From contig JABSQE010000064.1 of NCBI GenBank assembly GCA_013214245.1, forward strand, positions 1 to 14,655: a stretch of 14,655 nucleotides of DNA, in the 5' to 3' direction. The notes beneath the pieces are model-generated. The model was not told the DNA's origin. It did not search any database and worked only from the letters and a program-made list of their open reading frames with translations. The position numbers were made by a program, and so were the translations under genes. This stretch comes from Hyphomicrobiaceae bacterium (GTDB taxonomy: Bacteria; Pseudomonadota; Alphaproteobacteria; Rhizobiales; Hyphomicrobiaceae). Below, piece after piece: positions 1-7,779 of the stretch. Numbering within the stretch: the first letter of the stretch is position 1; each line of letters begins with the position of its first letter.

Positions 1-99
1 ATGTTGTATATTGTTACTATAGTTAAGTGTTTACTTTATTAGAATCTAAATGTGAAGTTTCGCCAAGAAATATATCTATAACAATAACAGGTACACTTT

Positions 100-837
100 A
101 TGGCTAACTTTGCAACACATGTTGGTATTGGTTTTGTTGTGTGTGGTGCTATGACAACGCTAGTGCTAGCTGCTGATTTGGTGTCTCAAGAAAGCCTCTT
201 TGCAATTACTTTATCAGGCGTTGTTGGAAGTGTTCTACCTGATATAGATCTTAAGGAATCTCATTCTTGCCGGACCCTATTCTGTTCTCTTGCGCTAATC
301 ATTTCGTCTTATACACTGTATTCAAGCATCGATAGATATTCAGTCGTGGAGCTTTGGTTTCTCTGGTTTGTTACCTATATCTTGGTTCGTTATTTGGGGC
401 CTTTTTTATTTAATCAATTTTCTTATCATCGCGGAATTTGGCATTCATTACTGGCAGCGCTTTTCTTCTGCTTTTCTACAACAATCGTTTTTAAACATGT
501 AATTAATTACGATGAAATAGTTGCATGGCTAGCTGGTAGTTTTGTCTTAGTTGGCTATCTGACGCATTTAACTCTCGATGAGTTATATAGTGTAGATTTA
601 ATGGACAAACGTTTCAAAGCATCTTTTGGATCGGCATTAAAGCTTTACGATTACCGTAATATTTCAGATACTAGTTTTGTTGCTGCTCTAACTTTGATTG
701 CTTTTTTACTGACACCATCCTGTAAGCCTTTTATAAATGATATTACGTCACCACAGTTACGATTAGTTTTTAAGCATAGGTTTTTACCGAAGGGTGAATG
801 GTTTGGTGTACGCTTAAATTACTTGAATTTTAAGTAA
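100..837 (+). CDS. YdjM-family membrane-bound metal-dependent hydrolase (LexA-binding/DUF457-like)
   Basis: This 245-residue integral membrane protein resembles the YdjM/DUF457 family of inner-membrane putative metal-dependent hydrolases, whose substrate is not established. The likely metal ligands appear in family order: H7 in a short N-terminal THVGIG motif, D48 and D50 in LPDID, the HRGIWHS motif at 110-116, and H156 with D160 in a THLTLDE stretch. Hydrophobic segments lie near residues 10-25, 33-47, 60-75, 84-100, 117-132, 141-155 and 192-205. The ATG is supported by AGG at 89-91, eight bases upstream. The C-terminal 40 residues are basic and unlike the rest. It is convergent with mutS across an empty gap, so context gives no role. 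The family call is fairly safe; hydrolase activity is inferred only from the conserved His/Asp residues. Confidence 0.8.
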   Translation: MANFATHVGIGFVVCGAMTTLVLAADLVSQESLFAITLSGVVGSVLPDIDLKESHSCRTLFCSLALIISSYTLYSSIDRYSVVELWFLWFVTYILVRYLGPFLFNQFSYHRGIWHSLLAALFFCFSTTIVFKHVINYDEIVAWLAGSFVLVGYLTHLTLDELYSVDLMDKRFKASFGSALKLYDYRNISDTSFVAALTLIAFLLTPSCKPFINDITSPQLRLVFKHRFLPKGEWFGVRLNYLNFK

Positions 838-1484
838 TATTAATCTGGTTTTTTGCAATGCACTGTTTGAATAGGAGTAGAGGGCATTTGCTAATTTGAG
901 CTTAATTCGACGCAAAATTGCCTTAATGATTTAAAGTAGTGTTTATATTGATAATTAATGTTTAATTTAAACTAGCCAAGTACTGCACATGATTGTTATA
1001 ACTTCGTGATTAAGTTGTTTCAAAAAAATAAGCGATGTACTTATTATTGACCTGTTAGAACGGTGTTGGAATTTAATAACTTTGTTGACTCAGGTTTTAC
1101 TACCAATGAAAGGTCATTGTTGTGATTCTTTAAGTTATCATAAACTTTGAAAGTTTTAGGACCCAAATTTGGGGTATCATATTACTCATCTATGTCTTAT
1201 GTTATTTTAGAGTTATACGTTAGATTTCATGATAACTTTTACCGAATATTACTCGGCACCCTAAGATCACAGCTAAAATGGGTTGCTGCAAGAAATACAT
1301 AAAATTTTTGATAGATCTGAACACTGACATCATTTACAAGTTTACAGATTTTTCAAATTTAATCGTGCGATGTCTTGACGAATAGTTGACTTTAATATCT
1401 ATATTTACAAGTAAAGTCTTTTTATTACCTTTCATCCTGCTAATGGATGTAAGAGGATCTTACTAGCTGCGCTTTTAGAATATA
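838..1484. other. 647-bp gap without a recognisable gene
   Basis: This AT-rich stretch lies between two convergent 3' ends, so it need not hold promoters. I see no tRNA, rRNA or convincing coding region. The longest suggestive reading is a 36-codon ATG ORF at 1192-1302 on the + strand, in a frame open from 1144. It has no ribosome binding site and no recognised homology. A perfect 12-bp palindrome, CCCAAATTTGGG, sits at 1162-1173. The stretch looks like decayed or spacer DNA. Confidence 0.6.
1449..1463 (-). terminator. Inverted repeat just downstream of mutS (possible 3'-end hairpin)
   Basis: GTAAGA-GGA-TCTTAC is a perfect 6-bp inverted repeat with a 3-base loop, 21 bases past the mutS stop codon. 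In the mutS transcript no run of U follows directly, so it is a weak candidate for a terminator or a 3'-end stabilising hairpin. Confidence 0.3.
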
Positions 1485-4229
1485 CTATTCTCTCTCTTGA
1501 AGCTCACTTTCTTTGAGACTATATATTAGTTCTAGAGCTGAGCGTGGTGTTAGTTCGTTAGGATTTATATCGCGAATAGTCTTAAGTAAGATTGATTGTT
1601 TCTTGGGCTTTTCATTATCGGCAGCGAATAACGGTAAATCTTTTAGGGAACTAATTTTGTCGTTAGATATCTGGTCTTTCTCTAACATGGCTAACACTTC
1701 GTCAGCGCGAGTAGTTACGGGTTTTGGTAAGCCAGCTAATCGTGCTACGTGAATACCATAAGAGCGATCTGCAGTGCCAGGCTTAATTTCGTGTAAAAAT
1801 ATAATTTCGTCCTGCCACTCCCTCACACTTACGGTGACGTTAGCTACTTCAGCTAGTTTATCTGCAAGTAATGTAAGCTCATGGTAGTGCGTAGCAAATA
1901 ACGTACGGCATGAGTTTTTATCATGCAAATACTCGATCGTCGCCCATGCAATTGAGAGGCCGTCAAATGTAGATGTGCCACGTCCAATCTCATCTAGAAT
2001 TACGAACGAATGGTTTGTAGCTTGATTGAGGATAGCGGCAGTTTCCACCATTTCAACCATAAAGGTAGAGCGGCCACTAGCGATGTCATCTGACGCTCCA
2101 ACACGAGAGAAAAGACGATCTACTATACCTATGTGTGCACTTTTCGCTGGAACAAAGGAACCTATCTGCGCTAGCAGTACAATAAGAGCATTCTGCCGTA
2201 AGAATGTTGATTTACCCGCCATATTAGGTCCCGTTACTAGCCAAATGCGGCCAATTTCAGCCTCGCTAAAATCTGAGGGCTTATCAGAATTGGCAGCAAT
2301 TGTTAAGCAGCAGTCGTTTTCGATAAACTGACCTAATAAATCGCGTCGCAGTGCCTGTTCTACAACCGGGTGGCGACCTCCACGTATGTCGAGCGTAAAT
2401 GTATCATCTACAATGGGACGGACATACTCTTCTTCCGAAGCTAGTTGAGCTAATGCTAATGTACAATCAAGATCAGCCAAGGCGGTGGCAAGATATGATA
2501 ATGCATTCTCTTCAGCGCTTATCATTTTGGTCAATTCGGTAAAAATTTCATGTTCCAGGGCTAGAGCTCTTTCTGTCGCAGATGCGATTTTACCCTCAAT
2601 TTTAGATAATTCAGCTGTTGTAAATCGTACCCCGTTGGCCATAGTTTGGCGATGTGTAAAGAGATTACAAAGAGGTTTCTGCATTAACTGTTTGGCACCA
2701 GTAGCTGTAACCTCTATAAAATAACCTAAAATATTGTTATGTCTTATCTTGAGAGATTTTACACCTGTAATTTCAGCATATTTAGTTTCCAGCAAGATTA
2801 AGAATTGTCGGCTATCACTTTTAATAGATCGTGCTTCAGCAAGCGATGCGTTATATTCCTCTCGTATGAATCCCCCATCACGCTTCAAAGCGGGCGGTGC
2901 ATCCACCAGTGCCTCGGTCAATGTCTGCAATAGTTTGCTGGATGGTTTTCGCAAATCAGTAACAATAGTCAGAATTAAATCTGGTAATCCCATTGAACTG
3001 CTAGCTTCCTCAATAACAAGTGCACACTTCGTAGCAACATTTAGTGCGTCACGCACGTCGGCTAGATCACGCGGCCCTCCACGCTGCAAAGATAAACGTG
3101 ATACTGCTCGCGCTACGTCAGGTGTGTTTCTCAGCTCAAACCGTAAATTATCACGTAGTTTGCTGTGGTTAACCATAAGACTAATGGCATCCTGGCGCTT
3201 ATTTATGGCAGTAATATCTCGTAAAGGGGTAGAAATGCGTGCGGTAAGTTCACGAGTGCCTGGGCCAGTCAATGTACGATCTATTGCTGTAAGAAGGGTT
3301 CCTTGCTTATCACCTCCTGAGTTGCGAATCAGCTCAAGGCTAGATCGACTAGCTGCATCAATGATCATGGTTTTATCATGGCCTGCTCGCTTGGGAGGGC
3401 GGATAACAGGACGTTTTCCTATCTGAGTAAGCTCAACATATTTTAAGAGAGCACCTATAGCTGCAAGCTCGCCACGTGTGAACTCGCCAAAGCCCCCTAG
3501 ATCTGATACTCCGAGATAATTTTTCAAGGCACGCTGTCCAGCAACACCATCAAATGTAGCCTGAGCAATAGGAGTTAAGGCTGCAGAAATTATTTCAGTA
3601 GTGCGAATTACATCTGGGCGGACAACCAAAGTGTCAACTGCAAGTATTTCTCCTGGCAGAAGCCTAACAAGCTCGCTGTTAAGATCGGCCTCACCGACTA
3701 TACCGACTTCAAACTCACCTGTTGAAATATCAAGCGAAGCAAGAGCAAATCTTATCGGATCGCCGGCTATTTCAAAAACAGAAGTTAAAAAATTGCGGGC
3801 CTTAGAATCAAGAAGCGTGTCCTCCGTTAAGGTTCCAGGTGTAACTAAGCGCACAACATCTCGGTGTACAACGGCTTTGGAACCGCGCTTGCGTGCTTCT
3901 TGTGGCTGTTCTAATTGTTCACATACGGCAACTCGATATCCTTGTCTTATTAAGCGTTGTAAATATTCATCTGCTCTTGCGACTGGAACACCACACATAG
4001 GTATACTTTCGCCCATATGCTTGCCGCGCTTGGTCAATACTATACTGAGTGCTTTGGAGGCTATTTCTGCATCTGCGAAAAATAGTTCATAAAAATCCCC
4101 CATCCTATACCACAATAAACTGTTTGGATTAGCTTTTTTTATCTCAAGATATTGAGACATGGATGGTGTAATATTAGATGATGAAGCTTTAGAATCAGAC
4201 GACTTTAGGTTTTTGTTAGGAAATTGCAT
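1485..4229 (-). CDS. mutS: DNA mismatch repair protein MutS
   Basis: MutS recognises mismatches and small loops and recruits MutL in an ATP-dependent way. The 914-residue protein looks complete. The mismatch-reading Phe-X-Glu is F46-Y47-E48 inside GDFYELF. Connector, lever and clamp regions follow (about 145-570). The ATPase domain has Walker A GPNMAGKST at 667-675, the signature loop near 710-725, and Walker B VILDEIGRG at 743-751 with D746 and E747. A DLPLF box at 864-868 fits a beta-clamp binding motif. The C-terminal NELTPRSALELIYSLK segment (about 891-906) matches the oligomerisation motif of bacterial MutS. The first 22 residues are a Ser/Asn/Lys-rich extension; M24 is an alternative start, and neither ATG has a clear Shine-Dalgarno. 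The stop is TAG. All catalytic motifs are intact, so mismatch recognition appears retained despite the reduced surroundings. No mutL or glnD lies nearby. Confidence 0.98.
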   Translation of the reverse strand: MQFPNKNLKSSDSKASSSNITPSMSQYLEIKKANPNSLLWYRMGDFYELFFADAEIASKALSIVLTKRGKHMGESIPMCGVPVARADEYLQRLIRQGYRVAVCEQLEQPQEARKRGSKAVVHRDVVRLVTPGTLTEDTLLDSKARNFLTSVFEIAGDPIRFALASLDISTGEFEVGIVGEADLNSELVRLLPGEILAVDTLVVRPDVIRTTEIISAALTPIAQATFDGVAGQRALKNYLGVSDLGGFGEFTRGELAAIGALLKYVELTQIGKRPVIRPPKRAGHDKTMIIDAASRSSLELIRNSGGDKQGTLLTAIDRTLTGPGTRELTARISTPLRDITAINKRQDAISLMVNHSKLRDNLRFELRNTPDVARAVSRLSLQRGGPRDLADVRDALNVATKCALVIEEASSSMGLPDLILTIVTDLRKPSSKLLQTLTEALVDAPPALKRDGGFIREEYNASLAEARSIKSDSRQFLILLETKYAEITGVKSLKIRHNNILGYFIEVTATGAKQLMQKPLCNLFTHRQTMANGVRFTTAELSKIEGKIASATERALALEHEIFTELTKMISAEENALSYLATALADLDCTLALAQLASEEEYVRPIVDDTFTLDIRGGRHPVVEQALRRDLLGQFIENDCCLTIAANSDKPSDFSEAEIGRIWLVTGPNMAGKSTFLRQNALIVLLAQIGSFVPAKSAHIGIVDRLFSRVGASDDIASGRSTFMVEMVETAAILNQATNHSFVILDEIGRGTSTFDGLSIAWATIEYLHDKNSCRTLFATHYHELTLLADKLAEVANVTVSVREWQDEIIFLHEIKPGTADRSYGIHVARLAGLPKPVTTRADEVLAMLEKDQISNDKISSLKDLPLFAADNEKPKKQSILLKTIRDINPNELTPRSALELIYSLKESELQERE

Positions 4230-4272
4230 TGGGCTAAGGACAAATATTAAATTTTATTTTTTGAAGCCTGAC

Positions 4273-4303
4273 ACTATATTGAGAAGTCATGGTTTTGTGT
4301 AAA
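4273..4303 (-). promoter_or_regulatory. Candidate sigma-70-type promoter for mutS
   Basis: On the minus strand TTTACA (4303-4298) and TATAGT (4278-4273) each match the consensus at five of six positions, about 45 bases before the mutS ATG. The spacer is 19 bp, longer than ideal, and the region is AT-rich, so a chance match is possible. Confidence 0.3.
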
Positions 4304-4692
4304 ATGCAGATAAAAACACGGATAAATTTGGCTGTTTATGCTAAGTATTTGTAAAATACTATTAAATATATAAAGTATTAATTGTAGCAATTAATATAGT
4401 TAAATTCTAACCTACATGTCAGTTTATGGGCAACCCTAATGTTATTGATTTCTCTAAAATTACGATCTCTCGAAGCTTTAATGTCACTAGTAAAAGCCTT
4501 TGGATTAGCTTGTATAAGAATACTAAGGGGTGTTATTTTTTTGATTTTAAGGGTTTGCGTGTACGGCCAATGTTGAGGATATTCTAACAGAACGAGCAGC
4601 TTTTAGAACGCAGCAAGTCGTAGTAGTTACAGTCACTTGAAGTTCATGCTGTCCACATTCATCGCCAGATTTTGAGAGTATATAGTATGAAG

Positions 4693-4838
4693 ATTAGGTA
4701 TATTAGTATTGCGTAATATCAAATACTAGTTACATAGTTCCAGTAATTTAGGATGCACCAAATTTAGGTGAAACCTAATGATTAGGTCATAAAGTTGAAT
4801 TTCCCTCCAGATCTCTTCGGATTATTTTTAAAACCTAA
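4693..4838. repeat. Cluster of TTAGG/CCTAA motifs with an embedded palindrome
   Basis: Six TTAGG pentamers occur here: + strand at 4694, 4748, 4764 and 4782, and as CCTAA at 4774 and 4834. Two share the octamer AATTTAGG (4745-4752 and 4761-4768). The pair at 4773-4787 forms ACCTAAT-G-ATTAGGT, a perfect inverted repeat with 7-bp arms around one base. CACC-N7-GGTG lies directly before it at 4756-4770. Arrangement as direct and inverted half-sites suggests protein binding, but no regulator is known. Confidence 0.4.
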
Positions 4839-5127
4839 GTTTTAATTCTTGTGTCTTTTATTCTTAATCTTTAGATCTGAAGTTGCGATGATAGAAAGCA
4901 TGACATAATTAGTCATTATATAAGTAGCAGGGTTTTTCACACAAAGTACTTTAACGAGTTCTTAGCTCCGCACATCAACGAAAATAGTAAGAATGTAAAT
5001 TTGGATTATAATATTAGGAGTAAGTTCAACACACTGCCATCGTGTTGTATCTAAATTTGTTCCAAGTTTAAGCTTAAGGTGAAATGTAATAACAGCCCTT
5101 TAGTACAGTCATGGCTATTAAAGCTTA

Positions 5128-5155
5128 TTGCCAGACATTAATTAATTAATATAAT
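5128..5155 (+). promoter_or_regulatory. Candidate sigma-70-type promoter upstream of the coiled-coil protein gene
   Basis: TTGCCA (5128-5133, five of six consensus bases) and a perfect TATAAT (5150-5155) are separated by 16 bp. Transcription from here would leave a leader of roughly 115-145 bases before the next gene. It is the best promoter match I found in the window, though the flanking TTAATTAATTAAT is low-complexity. Confidence 0.5.
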
Positions 5156-5225
5156 ATTTCGCTGTATTGCTAGCTTAAAATTTAATTTTTATGTGAAAAT
5201 AGTTATTTAAAGTCTTCCTACTTAA

Positions 5226-5254
5226 TTGCTTGTGCGTTAAGTTAATTTTATAAT
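5226..5254 (+). promoter_or_regulatory. Second candidate promoter, nearer the coiled-coil protein gene
   Basis: A perfect TATAAT (5249-5254) lies 17 bp after TTGCTT (5226-5231), which matches only three -35 bases. Transcription would start near 5261, shortly before the AGG and ATG at 5270-5281. It is weaker than the upstream candidate. Confidence 0.3.
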
Positions 5255-5294
5255 AAAATTTATAGTGATAGGTAAACAATGCGTTTCCGTCTGA

Positions 5295-5304
5295 TTTTTT
5301 TTTT
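5295..5304 (+). repeat. Homopolymer T10 tract separating two possible start codons
   Basis: Ten consecutive T bases lie directly before the ATG at 5305. An upstream ATG at 5279 has AGG six bases before it (5270-5272) but is out of frame with the downstream gene at T10. One extra T or two fewer would join the two frames. The tract is therefore a likely site of a frameshift, of transcriptional or replicative slippage, or of a sequencing error. Confidence 0.7.
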
Positions 5305-6099
5305 ATGCCAATGTTCACCGTACTTCTCTTGGCATCATTAATAGCGATAGCTTGGTCAAGTGACTATGTTCGCTCAATTGTTATGTCTTGCTTAGAAAAA
5401 CAAGATAACCAGTATTTAAAAAAAATAGCATATCTTCAAAGTGCATTAACGAAAAGCGAGTTTGCTCTTGAAAAAGAACGTCAATTAACCAGCGATCTAC
5501 AAAACGAGTTGTTTGACGCCCACGACCAGTTGCGAGAGATGTCTTTTCACATTCACAATGCGCGGTCGGAGAAGGCTGCGGAGTCATCTTTGTCGCGTGG
5601 ATGGTCGAGTGCTCGAGTAGAAAAAAGTATGTCTCCTAGTTACTTAGATATTTTATCTTTATCAAACCCTACTACAAATACAAGTGACCCTCAGTTTCGT
5701 ACGTCTCTTTACGCTCCGTCCAACAATCACAAATCACGCATCAATGGAGGTGTAATTTTGCCAACGCTTGGAAAAGTAGAAGATATCAAAGTTCCAAGTC
5801 CTAGGTTATCACAACATGTCGCCCATCCTCAATTTTCTGAAAAAACTGTTGTTTTGAAAAAAATTGCTGTAAGAAAAAGCCCGAAAGATCGTAAAAAGTT
5901 GTCTGAGTTCAGATCTCGAACTGTGCAAGGTTTTAAAACGATTAAATCTTCTGGCGCTAGCATGAGTCTTGGCCACATTAGTCGACAGAAAACATATTAC
6001 TTAAAAAGGCGCCAAAAAATCAATACTCGTAATCAGGGCTTTTTATTTAATAGCTTGGCTCGTCAGGGCGTTTTTGGAGAAGGTTATTACACACAGTAG
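5305..6099 (+). CDS. Membrane-anchored coiled-coil protein of unknown function
   Basis: I do not recognise this 264-residue protein. One hydrophobic segment at about residues 3-18 could be a signal anchor. A charged region at about 31-95, rich in Lys, Glu, Gln and Leu, looks like a coiled coil. A Ser/Asn-rich, probably disordered linker spans about 95-170. The C-terminal third is strongly basic, with KSPKDRKK and LKRRQK stretches and no acidic balance. The ATG used directly follows a T10 tract and has no Shine-Dalgarno. A better start at 5279 (MRFRLIF..., with AGG six bases upstream) would give a textbook positively charged signal-anchor N-terminus, but it is one T out of frame. The neighbour 308 bp downstream is an extensin-like envelope protein on the same strand, so a cell-envelope role is a guess. 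The lack of internal stops over 264 codons argues that it is, or recently was, expressed. Confidence 0.6.
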   Translation: MPMFTVLLLASLIAIAWSSDYVRSIVMSCLEKQDNQYLKKIAYLQSALTKSEFALEKERQLTSDLQNELFDAHDQLREMSFHIHNARSEKAAESSLSRGWSSARVEKSMSPSYLDILSLSNPTTNTSDPQFRTSLYAPSNNHKSRINGGVILPTLGKVEDIKVPSPRLSQHVAHPQFSEKTVVLKKIAVRKSPKDRKKLSEFRSRTVQGFKTIKSSGASMSLGHISRQKTYYLKRRQKINTRNQGFLFNSLARQGVFGEGYYTQ

Positions 6100-6407
6100 A
6101 TCCCGTAAATGGGAAAGCTGTATAATATGATCGTTTGAATTAGAGTTTTTTGGAACTCAAAACTTTTTCTGGTATACTTTACTTTAGATTATGTACTGAT
6201 ACAGTGAGGTATCTTCATCAGACAAGAGTTTTTTTCTTTTTTATTATTTGCGTAAGCTCCTAGAAAAATGAACGGCCAGCTTGTATAATCCAAGGTCTTT
6301 CTAATCTGATGTTAAAGTAGGTTATAAATTTAGCGCAATGACAGCAATTTTAAAAAATCAATATCCTTTGTAGCTGTTATTTCTTCTTTTACAACTGGAG
6401 CATCGGA
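6100..6407. other. 308-bp gap between the two envelope-type genes
   Basis: No gene is visible. It holds a weak GAGTT/AACTC hairpin (6143-6158), a candidate terminator with a long T tract (6198-6242), and a TATAAT at 6284-6289 that lacks a convincing -35 partner. The Shine-Dalgarno GGAG of the next gene is at 6397-6400. Confidence 0.5.
6198..6242 (+). terminator. Candidate terminator after the coiled-coil protein gene
   Basis: GATAC-AGTGAG-GTATC (6198-6213) can form a 5-bp stem. It is followed after 15 bases by T7-C-T6 (6229-6242), the longest T-rich run outside a start region in this window. The distance between stem and T tract is too long for an ideal intrinsic terminator. Confidence 0.3.
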
Positions 6408-7682
6408 GTGAGAAAGAACCTTGCGGTAAAGCTATTACACGACACTGTAAAATGTTTAGGCGTTTTTTGGTTGCTTGCAATACTATTGATTGTCATTGTT
6501 GTTTCTTCAAAAATTGAAGCTAACGCTTGTTCTTCAATTAATTATCCAGTCTTTTGTCGTGAAGATAGCATTAAAGATCACTATCAATTCAAAACGGTAG
6601 GACAAAGCATAAATACTGGTAAACCTAGCAAGCAATTACTTAATGTTTCAGAAAATCAACTTTTCAAAACAGATATAGGGTGTCAAAAAGAAAAAAAGTA
6701 TAGACATGTACTGGCAAGTTTTAACTCTTTAGACAACACACACGCTTTGACGACAGTGTTTAATCCGGCTAATAAAACCAAAGTTTCGCGTGACGATATT
6801 TGGAATGACGTCGAAGTTGCTGCGGCATTAAAAACTTGTCGAAAAATTCTTTTACCCTTGAATGCTGATTACAAATTTATCAATCCCATAAAGCATGGGC
6901 CCTGTGGTGATCCAGCACCTGTCAAACTGATAGCATTTGAAGGTAAATACACCGTTCGGTTTAGCGCTGCGGCAATCGTTAATTGTCAAATGGTTCTCGC
7001 ACTAGACACTTGGGTGCGACGCGGTCTACAACCGTTGGCACAACGATATTTTGGAGTTCCAATTACGTCCATAATGGTTATGGGTTCTTACTCATGTCGA
7101 AATAGATATAATAAAAAAAATGCTCGCCTTAGTGAACACGCTAAAGCCAATGCTTTGGATGTTGAAGGCTTTTATACTTTGGATGGTATGCGTATTGATC
7201 TTCTTAGGCATTGGGGACCAACTGGCCGTGACATTACTCTTAAATCTGCAAAGTTTAAAAGTGAACTCTCCACTAAACCGCTAAGTTATTATCAAAATTT
7301 TAAGTCCGATGTTCAAATTTTGTCTATGCCGATACCTGAATTGTGGTCAGATATACGACAGCTGCACGAGCAGACTAAAAAAGAAGCAGTATTGCCTGGG
7401 TCAAGCAAGCAACGCACAGAGTTACAGGATAAGTTGACATATACATCAGGGCTTAAAAACTCTTTTAAACGACATTCTCCAACAGTTGATATAAAAAATA
7501 GTTCTCATAATGCACTGCAGAAAATTCCAACTAACGAGAGTCGTGCCGCATTTCTACGCGGTGCACATCGTGCCGCATGTAAAATCTTTGGTACCGTATT
7601 AGGTCCAGAAGCTAACGATGCTCATCGTGATCATTTTCATGTCGATCTTGCACCGCGCCGATATGAAAATTACTGCCGATGA
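6408..7682 (+). CDS. Extensin-like C-terminal-domain protein, membrane-anchored, with a large insertion
   Basis: This 424-residue protein has the bacterial extensin-like C-terminal domain, found in alphaproteobacterial envelope proteins and related in motif to M15-type peptidoglycan peptidases. A hydrophobic segment (about 17-33) should anchor or export it. The core starts at CGDPAPVKL (166-174), continues through NC (192-193), SYSCRNR (227-233) and LSEHAKANALDV (241-252), and ends with FLRGAHRAACKIFGTVLGPEAN (382-403), HRDHFHVD (406-413) and the final CR. H244, D251, H409 and H411 are plausible metal or catalytic residues. C166, C193, C230, C391 and C423 match the family cysteines. In the family as I recall it the SEHA and FLR blocks are close together. 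Here about 105 residues of Lys/Ser-rich sequence (about 272-378) separate them. The start is GTG with GGAG seven bases upstream; the reading frame is closed by TAA at 6351 and offers no ATG. Substrate and activity are unproven. Confidence 0.85.
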   Translation: MRKNLAVKLLHDTVKCLGVFWLLAILLIVIVVSSKIEANACSSINYPVFCREDSIKDHYQFKTVGQSINTGKPSKQLLNVSENQLFKTDIGCQKEKKYRHVLASFNSLDNTHALTTVFNPANKTKVSRDDIWNDVEVAAALKTCRKILLPLNADYKFINPIKHGPCGDPAPVKLIAFEGKYTVRFSAAAIVNCQMVLALDTWVRRGLQPLAQRYFGVPITSIMVMGSYSCRNRYNKKNARLSEHAKANALDVEGFYTLDGMRIDLLRHWGPTGRDITLKSAKFKSELSTKPLSYYQNFKSDVQILSMPIPELWSDIRQLHEQTKKEAVLPGSSKQRTELQDKLTYTSGLKNSFKRHSPTVDIKNSSHNALQKIPTNESRAAFLRGAHRAACKIFGTVLGPEANDAHRDHFHVDLAPRRYENYCR

Positions 7683-7686
7683 AATA

Positions 7687-7707
7687 CTAAAATGATAATT
7701 ATTTTAG
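7687..7707 (+). terminator. Inverted repeat after the extensin-like gene
   Basis: CTAAAAT-GATAATT-ATTTTAG has perfect 7-bp arms four bases after the stop codon and is followed by a loosely T-rich stretch. The stem has only one G-C pair, so it is a weak terminator candidate. Confidence 0.3.
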
Positions 7708-7779
7708 CTGTTTAATGCATTTTTGTATGAGTAAACATAAGTAAAGCAATTATAAGTTTAGAGTGTTTAAATCCAAATA

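Larger units (their letters stand above)
4230..5304. other. 1075-bp divergent gap without a recognisable gene
   Basis: This is the largest gap in the window, between mutS and a rightward gene. It contains the candidate promoters listed separately, a cluster of TTAGG/CCTAA pentamers at 4693-4838, and an inverted repeat CAACAC/GTGTTG at 5027-5047. The longest ATG ORF I followed (4426-4587, +, 53 codons) has no Shine-Dalgarno and no recognisable protein. A stop-free stretch without a start codon on the minus strand around 4570-4690 is equally unconvincing. I see no tRNA-like cloverleaf. It may be the remains of one or two lost genes plus a regulatory region. Confidence 0.55.

Noticed and set aside
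2734..3426. Long + strand ORF (230 codons) inside mutS
   Set aside because: It is an antisense shadow of mutS, whose own frame carries all family motifs; the other + strand ORFs within 1513-4092 are the same.
4426..4587. 53-codon ATG ORF on the + strand in the large gap
   Set aside because: No Shine-Dalgarno, no recognisable protein, and the frame breaks into stops shortly after. Such lengths are expected by chance in a 1-kb gap.
4570..4690. Stop-free stretch without a start codon on the minus strand (contains a Thr-rich run)
   Set aside because: No start codon or binding site, and closed by a stop at each end. It is not distinguishable from chance.
5381..5587. 68-codon minus-strand ORF inside the coiled-coil gene
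   Set aside because: No family resemblance and no start signal; treated as a shadow of the + strand gene.
6284..6289. TATAAT upstream of the extensin-like gene as a -10 box
   Set aside because: No -35-like hexamer at 15-19 bp and no extended -10 TGN, so not called as a promoter.
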